From: Candidatus Bathyarchaeota archaeon RBG_13_38_9
GTDB lineage: Archaea > Thermoproteota > Bathyarchaeia > 40CM-2-53-6 > RBG-13-38-9
Assembly (NCBI GenBank): GCA_001775955.1
Contig: MEZD01000043.1
Coordinates: forward strand, 43,979 to 79,786
Length of the DNA stretch: 35,808 nucleotides
Direction of reading: 5' to 3'
The first letter of the stretch is position 1. Each line of letters opens with the position of its first letter. Of the stretch, positions 17,741 through 26,628 are shown piece after piece. The notes beneath the pieces were generated by a model that saw only the letters and a list, made by a program, of their open reading frames with translations, was not told the DNA's origin and did not search any database. A program made the position numbers and the translations under genes.

Positions 17741-18502
17741 CTAGGTCGGTTGACTTTCAAATACACGATCTTTAGGATAGACCTCTATTCCCTTTGACGT
17801 TATTTGGTAAGGCCTAAGTTGAGCGTCATGTGCTATTCCCCGCATTTTCTCCACCTGAATAGCTCGTATAACCGTTCCTGCGTGAACCATTGTATGCATA
17901 AGGATCACTCCTTGGGAGAGAAATTCTTCCAACTGAAATGATCGGCTAAGCATACCAGTTCTCAATTCCGTACTTACAAGCGATGTGCAACCTGAATTGA
18001 TTAAAGAATCAAAGAAAGTCAACAATGCTCTTCTCTTCTTGAATGTCGCATCATATCGAAGCATAATAGAAGTTACAGGATCAACCGCAATTCTCTGTAT
18101 GTCTTCCTCTTTTACAATTTTTGTAATAGTCTCAACCAGAAATCTAACAGTAATTTTAGGTTCTGAAGAGTCTTCGAATTTCGAAGAAACTAGAACATTA
18201 TTTTTTCGGATCCCTCCTTGCCTTAGCATTGTAGCATCTAAAAAGAGAATTTCACCATTTTTTTCCAGCCCCTCAATATCCCATCCAAATGAAGACAAGT
18301 TAGTTTTGACTTGTTCAGGAGTTTCATCCATTGCCACATATAATCCACGCTCATCAGCTTTTGCACCGCTTGTCAAAAACTGCATTTGAAGAATTGTTTT
18401 TCCTGCGCCTGGACTGCCTACCACAAGAACGCATTTTCCTTTAGGAAGACCCCCTCCAAGTAATTCATCTAAACCTTTTACCCCAGTCGAAATGAGTTGC
18501 AT
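17741..18502 (-). CDS. KaiC/RAD55-family RecA-like ATPase, single domain
   Basis: 'STGVKGLDELLGGGLPKGKCVLVVGSPGAGKTILQMQFL', 'RIAVDPVTSIML', 'MRGIAHDAQLRPYQITSKGIEVYP'. Confidence 0.9.
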   Translation of the reverse strand: MQLISTGVKGLDELLGGGLPKGKCVLVVGSPGAGKTILQMQFLTSGAKADERGLYVAMDETPEQVKTNLSSFGWDIEGLEKNGEILFLDATMLRQGGIRKNNVLVSSKFEDSSEPKITVRFLVETITKIVKEEDIQRIAVDPVTSIMLRYDATFKKRRALLTFFDSLINSGCTSLVSTELRTGMLSRSFQLEEFLSQGVILMHTMVHAGTVIRAIQVEKMRGIAHDAQLRPYQITSKGIEVYPKDRVFESQPT

Positions 18503-18732
18503 TTTCTATCTTAACCGCCACAATACTTTGTGAAAACTCGATTTAAGATTTGCACGGAACATGGATATATGGTTTAGAGTTCGATTTTACAGATAAGCGA
18601 ACCTTTTCTACCTTAAATTCTAAGCAATTGTGGCATATATTTGGATATTTGTTAATTTTGAAGTGTCCAATATTCGAAATTTAAGTAATCTAGATCATAG
18701 ATGTTTATGAAATTGTATTGGCGACTCTAACT

Positions 18733-18849
18733 GTTTGCTGTGAAGGGTTTAAACTATGAAACCATTTTTGAGACATCAATGTATGCCGTATTGATACATA
18801 AACAGCAAACCATGCGCACGGATGATCCGATCTATGGTATAGCGTGTGC
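18733..18849 (+). promoter_or_regulatory. Candidate structured 5' leader / regulatory inverted-repeat region
   Basis: GTTTGCTGT (18733-18741) / ACAGCAAAC (18802-18810) enclosing ATGTAT/ATACAT (18779-18784/18794-18799), then GCGCAC/GTGTGC (18814-18819/18844-18849). Confidence 0.4.
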
Positions 18850-18867
18850 TATTTGGAGAAAATAATT

Positions 18868-21273
18868 ATGTTCAAAAATTACAGTAAAAGAAGAAATCTC
18901 AATGCGATATTAATGCTCATTATTTTGACACTACTAGTACAAACGTCTTCCTTTTACGTGGAACACGCAGTAGGCACAGATGAAAATAATCTCAATTCAT
19001 TTTCTTCGAACTTACTAACAGATGAAATGGAGATTCCAAAATTCGAAATTGTTGGTGAAAATTATATAGGAGATAAAATATCCATCTCTGAAAAAGGTGG
19101 GATAATTGAGATTTCTGGGACAGAATTCTTTTTCTTTCCATGGAAACACATTTCCTGGACAGAAAATAATGTGGACGTCATCTTTGTAGCCAATGTTACA
19201 GAATCGAATTTTCGTATAGGATTTTTATTTTTAACAAATGGTTCATCGAGTTTTGATGTAAAAATCTTTGAATATGCATCAGCAACCTATCAGAAAATGA
19301 CATTCCAAGGAAAAACCTTCATCACAGAAGACTTTGTTAAACTAAAAAAAACATTTGAGAATAAGATATCAATCATTCCTTCTGGTAAGATTGACAACAG
19401 ACTTTTTGCCACAGGCCCCAGTTTATTCATCGTAAGCCATGAGGGAAAATTAAAGCTTGACTCTTCAATCATGAAACTTTATGTCATACACAATACAATA
19501 AATCCATCTTCAGGTTGGAATGAACTCTGGACATTAGGTGTAACTGAATCAAAGGATTATTATTTCAACATTTTTTATATGAATACTAAAAATAAGAGTG
19601 ACATCATTTTTGGTCACTCCCTTTGTCTGAATGACTATGCAGTTCTTGAGCAGAAACAGTTAGATTCGACGTGGTTTTTGAAAGGTGAAGGTTATCAACT
19701 ATCAGTAATGGTGCCTCTTGAGATAAAATCTCTTTGGGTAGATGGTTTTCGTTTTGAAAAAATAGATGATTCCACATTTTATAGTATGTTGAATGAAGGA
19801 ACTCACATAATATCAATAGAGAATGGAACTTCTCAAGTTGATGGTATACGTTTTGGATTTAATAAATGGTCAGACGACGTTGATAAGAACCCTCGAACAA
19901 TTACCCTTGATTCTAATGTTACGCTTTCAGCGGAATACTCAAGAGAGTTTTTACTCACAGTCGATTCATTGAACCCAGATGTAGATGTAAGTGGATGGTA
20001 TGATGAAGGAGAAGAAGTTCAACTACCTATGTTTATTGATCATGAAGATGGAGACATTAAATATATTCTTGAAAGTTGGTCGGGAGACATAAGTGTAAGT
20101 GAAAATTCTACTTTCGTATTGATGGATGCTTCAAAAACGGTTCATGCAAACTGGAGAAAACTATACAAAGTTATTGTTTCAAGTGAAGGTCTACCAGCAA
20201 ATTCATCTTTGAGTTATAAAATCAACGAAATTGAGATCTCTGTAAGATCTAATGAAATCGCCTATGATTGGGTTGAAGAAAATTCTCTTATTCAAATAAA
20301 CGCGAGTATACAATCTACTTCATCTTTAGCGGAATTTTTTTTAGATCATTGGAAGAGTGTTGAAATTCCTGAGATAATATGGCCAGTTCGAATACATCAA
20401 CCAGAACAATTTACGGCAGTCTTTACGAATCAGAAACGCGACTCCCAACTGTCATGTGATCTATCCAATGCTTATCTCATGACTACTGGTCAACTCATAA
20501 TTAAAGGCAAGTTGGACCCACCTAAGGAAACAAAAGTGATTATAGAATATCGAGTTAGCGGTCAAAAATGGAATACGTTAGCGGAAGTTGAAACAGACAT
20601 TTTGGGTAATTACGAGTATTATTGGTATCCTAATGTTACAGGAATAATACAAATAAAATCTGTTTGGCCAGGAGATGTAACGTATAATCCTACTGCAAGT
20701 CAAACCGAGAGTATGGCAATTAGCCAGAGCATGTTGAAATTCAAAAAACTCGCAAATACATTCAACAGTTCAACCTCCTTAGTATATGATGAATTAAATG
20801 GCCCACAAGATATTGAAAGAGAATTGGGATTGCCGTTTACATTTGGCATGAACATAGTAGACACGTTATATGTTGAATTGTCTACAATTAGGCCATTGGG
20901 TTCAATCGCCGCTATAGTCGTAGGATCGGCAATCATTGGATTCTTTTACATTTTTCCTTGGGCGATTTTAATATCAGTTATAGCAATCATTGCAAGAAAA
21001 AGATCGATAAATAAGAAATTACTTTTTCCATTATATATTTTCTGGATGATCAGCTTTTCATACCTCATATTGCATGAATTAAATGTAGGATTGTTCATCG
21101 AACATTCACGATATTTACTTACGATATTAACTGCAACATTAGCGTCTGTAACTGGACTTTTGATAGCCTTCCTACCATCCTTTAAGATCACAAATCGACT
21201 TGCGAAAAGATGGCAACCTAACGAAAAACAGTCAACTAAATATTTGAGTCCTCAACAATTTCGCGCGACATAA
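18868..21273 (+). CDS. Large secreted/membrane-anchored protein with Ig-like/InlB-B-like repeats and C-terminal TM segments
   Basis: ATG 18868 preceded by GGAG (18855-18858) and followed by signal peptide; repeats 'FNKWSDDVDKNPRTITLDSNVTLSAEYSREF' and 'LESWSGDISVSENSTFVLMDASKTVHANWRK'; ORF track start is 18844. Confidence 0.75.
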   Translation: MFKNYSKRRNLNAILMLIILTLLVQTSSFYVEHAVGTDENNLNSFSSNLLTDEMEIPKFEIVGENYIGDKISISEKGGIIEISGTEFFFFPWKHISWTENNVDVIFVANVTESNFRIGFLFLTNGSSSFDVKIFEYASATYQKMTFQGKTFITEDFVKLKKTFENKISIIPSGKIDNRLFATGPSLFIVSHEGKLKLDSSIMKLYVIHNTINPSSGWNELWTLGVTESKDYYFNIFYMNTKNKSDIIFGHSLCLNDYAVLEQKQLDSTWFLKGEGYQLSVMVPLEIKSLWVDGFRFEKIDDSTFYSMLNEGTHIISIENGTSQVDGIRFGFNKWSDDVDKNPRTITLDSNVTLSAEYSREFLLTVDSLNPDVDVSGWYDEGEEVQLPMFIDHEDGDIKYILESWSGDISVSENSTFVLMDASKTVHANWRKLYKVIVSSEGLPANSSLSYKINEIEISVRSNEIAYDWVEENSLIQINASIQSTSSLAEFFLDHWKSVEIPEIIWPVRIHQPEQFTAVFTNQKRDSQLSCDLSNAYLMTTGQLIIKGKLDPPKETKVIIEYRVSGQKWNTLAEVETDILGNYEYYWYPNVTGIIQIKSVWPGDVTYNPTASQTESMAISQSMLKFKKLANTFNSSTSLVYDELNGPQDIERELGLPFTFGMNIVDTLYVELSTIRPLGSIAAIVVGSAIIGFFYIFPWAILISVIAIIARKRSINKKLLFPLYIFWMISFSYLILHELNVGLFIEHSRYLLTILTATLASVTGLLIAFLPSFKITNRLAKRWQPNEKQSTKYLSPQQFRAT

Positions 21274-21390
21274 AAATGCTTTTAAAAGAATTGTTGTTGA
21301 GAATGGGATTTCAAAGTGGATAAATGAATTCAGATTTATAAGGCTAGTACGGCATTCAGTCCACTAGGAGCCCATTTGCGCTGATACGAA

Positions 21391-24300
21391 TTGAAACAAC
21401 GAAAATCAATATTAGCTTTAACATTATTTTTAGTATTCATAGGATCGATTGGCTCTATTGAAAACATAGAGTCTCAAGAAAAAGACTTACAAATAAAACA
21501 CGCATTGCACATTCTTGCTCCTGATGAATCAGAATATGGCTATATAAGCAAGAATATTCATGAAACCACAATCAACGATAGTCGAGTAGAGTTTCACGCT
21601 TCAGTTAATATTCTAAAAGTCCAGTCCAAATCTCCGGGGATTGTTCTTCAGATAGATGCTCGGGGGACCAGTCATTCTGAAGAAAGCGATTATGGTGCAA
21701 CATCATCAAAGGATGAGCTTAGGTATGCATTTAGACTAGCAACCGATGGAAGTGTGATTTTCTATTATCCATTTATGGATTCCTCGGCTGCTGTAACTGT
21801 AAAAGATGGATGGAAATTAGGAAAATGGATCCATCTTGCAATAATAGTTGATACAGATTCAGCTAAATTTTATATCAATGGAGTATTGGTCAGCGAGAGC
21901 GATAATGAACTATCACCAAAACCTGGCGGTTTTTATGTTTCGAAAATCGGCATGGGCAAGACAGATAGATTAAGAAGAGGCATGGAGGCTTTTATCACAA
22001 GAGTTTTGCTTGTTAAAGATGGATCAAATATATTCGCAGAGAACTTTGAATATAACCTTGAATCTTATGAAATCAAAAAGTCAGCTTATGCAATAGTTCA
22101 AGTGATCGATCTAGTTCGATTTACAAGCATTGAAGTATTTTCATCTCTGAAATCAATACCTTCAGGCGATTCTGCGCTTCCAAGAGCTAGACTTTTTGAT
22201 TCCTCTTTAAACGGAATTTCTAATAAGACAATTATTTTTGAATACCAATTTAATGACCTATGGGTAAAAATTGGCGAATCAAAAACAGACTATAATGGTA
22301 CAGCAGAATTCAATTGGAAGGTCCCTAATGATCTACAAGGATACATTTATATAAGAGCCATTTTCCAAGGAGACACGGAATTTGCTGAATCCCAAAGCAA
22401 AAATCTACCCATTCAGGTCACTATAACATCTGGTCCAAAGATTAAGACTCTCATCACCATATTTTCGATCTTTACCATTGGATTAGTAGGCATAGCATTT
22501 CTATCTTACAGATTAGGTCGAATCAAGTTCTTGAGCATTATATTACCGATAATCTGCTCAATCAGTCTTTTTTTTAGTCTACCCATATTAGCTAATGCCT
22601 TTGAAATTCAAACATATGTTGCTTATGAGCTTACTACAGTTTCATTACAAATATTCGATACACAAATTGATCGAATAATTTGGCTTTCATCTAGCATTAT
22701 TATGTCTATCTCCTGGATGGTACTTTATACAAGAAAGATATTAGAAAGGAAAATAACTGCAATCCCAATTATTTCAATGATCTTATCGATAACTCTTCCA
22801 TTATTAGGAATAGATCATGTTGGATCATTTTTTGCTTTTCTTTCACCGATATTAGTAGCATTTACTCCATTACTAATTCACAATAAACGAGAATTACCTA
22901 ATTCAATAAATTCTGCAATTATGTTTTTGATTTCATTTCTTTCCATAATATGTTTAATTGAGGTCGGTTCTGCTCTTGGTTGGGTTTACAATTCACTCGA
23001 TCCGCATGCTCCTTTCGATGGAGATCCTAGATGGATTTTACCTTCACTTGAAGCTAATTTAACCGGAATTCTCTATCCATTTACCTTGTCTGCCCTTATT
23101 GTACTTGTGTTTTCGTGGGCATGGATTCCCATATTAAACAAAGTTTACAGATCATTCATCAAACAGCATATCGAAAACACAATTATAAAAACAAAAGAAC
23201 ATCTTAACTCACAAAAACAAGAGAAACGAATCTCAAGAGATAACCACTACAAATTCCTGACTTTACTCATCATTCCAGTAATAATTTTGACATCCTTCTT
23301 TCTCGTATACTATCCTTATTTCTATACTCCTAGACTGATTGGCGTTGATACACCTTGGTACTACGAGAATCTTCTTGCTATCTCAAGCTCGGAGGGAATA
23401 CAACATGTGATATCCGATTATGGCGCGGTAACAAGACTGCCGTATCTACTAATCCTCTATGCCCTAATGACTGTTTTTTCTCTCCCGCCTATGATAGTTG
23501 TCAAAATAGGCCCAGCGATACCTGCTGCTTTAATGGGCATCTCTTCATTCTATCTTACCCAAACGCTTACACGCAATGATTTCATAGCTACAATCTCAGC
23601 ATTTTTAGGATTATTTTCAATAGCTACGACCGTAGGTATTTTTGCTGGTGTTTATGCAAACTGGCTTGCTTTAGGTTTCGTTTTGATATTTTGGACTTTA
23701 TTACTTAAGGTCTGGCAAAATCCTTCAAGAAGTCTTATTTTAATTACGGTCATAACGAGTTTCTTGATCTTAATTACTCACCCTTGGACATGGGCCATCA
23801 TTCTAGCAAGCCTCGCAGCATATCTAATGTTTAATCTAATCTTACACCGTTCAGACAATAGTAACAGTTCCCAAAAGATCACTGCTAACAAATCTACTCT
23901 AATTATTCTATGCATAAATTTCGTATTGATGGTAATTCTTCTGACAGTTTTCTCTAGTGGAGAATTCATTCGACTATCAACTGAAGTACTTGCTGCCATG
24001 AATTCAAAATATCTAACACATTTTTTAGGAGTCATGACATATTCTCTACGGTTCTATGTGGGCGGGTTTTTAGCCAATACAATCATCATAATATTATGCA
24101 TACTGGGTCTTTTTACAATCAAGAATCTAAAAAGACAATTCTATGCAGTTTTCATCTCTTTGCTCTTAGTAGCTTTCGTTCCTTTACTACTCTTGGATTC
24201 TTGGTGGCAGTGGAGGTTACTCTATATGATCCCATACAATATACCGGCGACGCTTTTTTTATTCTATGCATTAGATGCGTCTAAAAAATCTGGAATAAGA

Positions 24301-24393
24301 TACGCATTTATTTCCACGATTTTATTTTCTCTGATAATGGTATTATCTTCATTTAACTACGCCTTAAGATGTCTGAATTATATACCCGGTTAA
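21391..24393 (+). CDS. LamG-like + Ig-like ectodomain fused to polytopic GT-C-like glycosyltransferase
   Basis: Signal peptide; LamG-like 'GKWIHLAIIVDTDSAKFYINGVLV'; Ig-like 'YIRAIFQGDTEFAESQSKNLPIQVTI'; later TM region with 'RLIGVDTPWYYENLL'. TTG start. Confidence 0.7.
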   Translation: MKQRKSILALTLFLVFIGSIGSIENIESQEKDLQIKHALHILAPDESEYGYISKNIHETTINDSRVEFHASVNILKVQSKSPGIVLQIDARGTSHSEESDYGATSSKDELRYAFRLATDGSVIFYYPFMDSSAAVTVKDGWKLGKWIHLAIIVDTDSAKFYINGVLVSESDNELSPKPGGFYVSKIGMGKTDRLRRGMEAFITRVLLVKDGSNIFAENFEYNLESYEIKKSAYAIVQVIDLVRFTSIEVFSSLKSIPSGDSALPRARLFDSSLNGISNKTIIFEYQFNDLWVKIGESKTDYNGTAEFNWKVPNDLQGYIYIRAIFQGDTEFAESQSKNLPIQVTITSGPKIKTLITIFSIFTIGLVGIAFLSYRLGRIKFLSIILPIICSISLFFSLPILANAFEIQTYVAYELTTVSLQIFDTQIDRIIWLSSSIIMSISWMVLYTRKILERKITAIPIISMILSITLPLLGIDHVGSFFAFLSPILVAFTPLLIHNKRELPNSINSAIMFLISFLSIICLIEVGSALGWVYNSLDPHAPFDGDPRWILPSLEANLTGILYPFTLSALIVLVFSWAWIPILNKVYRSFIKQHIENTIIKTKEHLNSQKQEKRISRDNHYKFLTLLIIPVIILTSFFLVYYPYFYTPRLIGVDTPWYYENLLAISSSEGIQHVISDYGAVTRLPYLLILYALMTVFSLPPMIVVKIGPAIPAALMGISSFYLTQTLTRNDFIATISAFLGLFSIATTVGIFAGVYANWLALGFVLIFWTLLLKVWQNPSRSLILITVITSFLILITHPWTWAIILASLAAYLMFNLILHRSDNSNSSQKITANKSTLIILCINFVLMVILLTVFSSGEFIRLSTEVLAAMNSKYLTHFLGVMTYSLRFYVGGFLANTIIIILCILGLFTIKNLKRQFYAVFISLLLVAFVPLLLLDSWWQWRLLYMIPYNIPATLFLFYALDASKKSGIRYAFISTILFSLIMVLSSFNYALRCLNYIPG

Positions 24394-24511
24394 TCCTATC
24401 TTTAAAAACCATAGCAAATCAAGGATAGTCTAATCTGATTGAATCGTTTAAAAGAAAGCAATATCTTTTGAAAGAATACTTGGAATATTATTGGAATAAT
24501 AAATATGAGAT

Positions 24512-25189
24512 ATGATCTCGGTGCTGTTGTTGAAGGTAGTTTGCGTCATTCCCGCACATAATGAAGAGTCGACTATTAGTTCCGTCGTTAGAAATGCAAG
24601 AACTATCTGTAATCTGGTTATTGTTGTTGATGACGGCAGTACCGATAAAACTGTTGAAGAGGCAACCAAAGCGAAAGCAAAAGTAGTGAGTCACATTATC
24701 CGATTAGGTGTTGGAGCAGCTCTTTCAACGGGGTTACGTGCAGCCTCTAATCATGATGCCGAGATAATAGTTACTCTTGATGCTGATGAACAGCACGATC
24801 CAAAAGAAATTCCTAACGTAATTGCTCCTATAGTTGATGGAAAGGCAGACTTGGTCATCGGATCCCGGATATTAGAAAAGAATTCTGAAATGCCATTTCA
24901 AAAGTTAGTTGCAAATAAAATTCTATCAAAATTGACTTCATTTGCCTCTGGAATTGAAATTAAAGATTCACAATCTGGATTCCGAGGAATGTCCCGACAT
25001 GTTGCAGACAGCATAAAATATGAATCAACAGACTATCAATGGGCCTCTGAGATGATAATTTCACTGTCCAAACGTGGATTCAGAATAGTTGATGTGCCTA
25101 TCAAAACTGTTTATTTTAAATCACGTAGACGGGGAGCTGGTTTTCGAGACGCGATAAAGATACTTTATAACATCCTGCATCCTAAGTAG
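24512..25189 (+). CDS. Glycosyltransferase family 2 (dolichol-phosphate mannosyltransferase-like)
   Basis: 'VVCVIPAHNEESTISSVVRNA', 'VVDDGSTDKT', 'IIVTLDADEQHDPKEIP', 'DSQSGFRGMSR'. Confidence 0.93.
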   Translation: MISVLLLKVVCVIPAHNEESTISSVVRNARTICNLVIVVDDGSTDKTVEEATKAKAKVVSHIIRLGVGAALSTGLRAASNHDAEIIVTLDADEQHDPKEIPNVIAPIVDGKADLVIGSRILEKNSEMPFQKLVANKILSKLTSFASGIEIKDSQSGFRGMSRHVADSIKYESTDYQWASEMIISLSKRGFRIVDVPIKTVYFKSRRRGAGFRDAIKILYNILHPK

Positions 25190-25199
25190 CGACAAATAA

Positions 25200-25559
25200 G
25201 TGGCGATTTCACATATGATTGAACCCTACGGATTAATAGTGATTTTACTAGGACTCATAATGGCGGCATATACTTTCAAGGAATTTTATCGAAAAAGGAT
25301 TGGAACAATTCCTTTTATAATATGGACAATAATTTGGATCGCTTTAATTTCTACAGGTGTATATCCACAGCTTTATCTCGGACTTGCATCGAGCTTGGGT
25401 ATGGCCGCACCAATTCAATTTGTGACAACTTTTTCTATCATGATATTATTTGCAATAGTCTATCAAATCTTCAGGACAGTTGGGGATATCAATAGAAAAA
25501 TTACTAAAATAGTTCAACAATTAGCTCTGGAAAAAACTGAGGTTAAAATGGATCAGTAA
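25200..25559 (+). CDS. DUF2304 family membrane protein
   Basis: About 119 aa with 3 TM helices directly following a GT2 gene; GTG start; matches typical DUF2304 size, topology and context. Confidence 0.7.
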   Translation: MAISHMIEPYGLIVILLGLIMAAYTFKEFYRKRIGTIPFIIWTIIWIALISTGVYPQLYLGLASSLGMAAPIQFVTTFSIMILFAIVYQIFRTVGDINRKITKIVQQLALEKTEVKMDQ

Positions 25560-25590
25560 ACATTTGACATATGCTGGAGGATCATAATTT

Positions 25591-26622
25591 TTGAAAACAA
25601 CAATAGTAAAACTTGAAGATTCCGTTGGTAAAGTATTGTTTCACGATGTCACTAGAATAACTAAAGCTGGCAAATTCAAAGGTACATTATTTAAAAGAGG
25701 GCATTTGATTCAGAAAAAAGACCTTCCTAAACTTCGTAAGATAGGCAGAGAACATATTTACGTGTTAGAACTTGGACCTGATGAACTTCAAGAAGAAGAT
25801 GGTGCAGCCAAACTTGCCTCTTTGATTACCGGTACAAATCTGAGAAAAGCAAAACCAACCGAGGGCAACGTAGCTATTATTTCGGATACTGATGGGATAC
25901 TTAAAATCGATGTTGATCGTCTGCATCAAATTAATGAAATTGATGGTTTGGGAATAGCAACTCAACACAAAGATCGATTAATTAATTCTGACGAGAAAGT
26001 TGCAGTCGCAAAAGTATTTCCTCTGACAATAAAGAAAGAACAAATCAATCGTGTAACTCAAATCTGTGAAAATGGCGGACCAATTATAAACGTAATCTCA
26101 CTTAAAAAAATGGATATTGGACTTATCATAACTGGCAATGAAGTTTACCATGGTTTGATCAAAGACGAATTTGGTCCAGTAATGAAAAAGAAAATTAAAA
26201 AACTTGGCTCTACAGTTACAAAAATTATCTTTGCACCTGATGATCCAAAACAGATTGTAGATGAAATGTTAAAATTACAAAATGAAGGAGTTGATCTAAT
26301 AATTGCTACCGGAGGAATGGCGGTAGATCCTGACGATGTGACATTAAGAAGCGCCTTGGAAGCGAAAGCTAATATAATAATATATGGTGCACCAGTACAA
26401 CCAGGTTTCATGTTTATGATCTCATATCTCAATGATACACCATTACTAGGTATTCCAGCATGTGCAATGTTTTATGATACAACAATTCTTGATTTAGTAC
26501 TACCAAGAATCCTGGCTGGAGAAAAATTAACTCGCAAAGACATAATTTCCTTAGCTCATGGAGGACTCTGCCTGAAATGTAAGAAATGCACTTTCCCCGT
26601 CTGTCCATTCGGTAGAGGCTAA
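25591..26622 (+). CDS. Molybdopterin-binding protein (MoeA/MogA-like), Cys-rich C-terminus
   Basis: 'DIGLIITGNEVYHGLIKDEFGPVMKKKIKKLG', 'DLIIATGGMAVDPDDVT'; tail 'GGLCLKCKKCTFPVCPFG'; TTG start with GGAGG at 25576-25580. Confidence 0.85.
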   Translation: MKTTIVKLEDSVGKVLFHDVTRITKAGKFKGTLFKRGHLIQKKDLPKLRKIGREHIYVLELGPDELQEEDGAAKLASLITGTNLRKAKPTEGNVAIISDTDGILKIDVDRLHQINEIDGLGIATQHKDRLINSDEKVAVAKVFPLTIKKEQINRVTQICENGGPIINVISLKKMDIGLIITGNEVYHGLIKDEFGPVMKKKIKKLGSTVTKIIFAPDDPKQIVDEMLKLQNEGVDLIIATGGMAVDPDDVTLRSALEAKANIIIYGAPVQPGFMFMISYLNDTPLLGIPACAMFYDTTILDLVLPRILAGEKLTRKDIISLAHGGLCLKCKKCTFPVCPFGRG

Positions 26623-26628
26623 ACTATC

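Noticed and set aside
24448-24694. Antisense ORFs at the start of the GT2 gene
   Set aside because: Overlap the highly conserved GT2 N-terminal motif on the plus strand.
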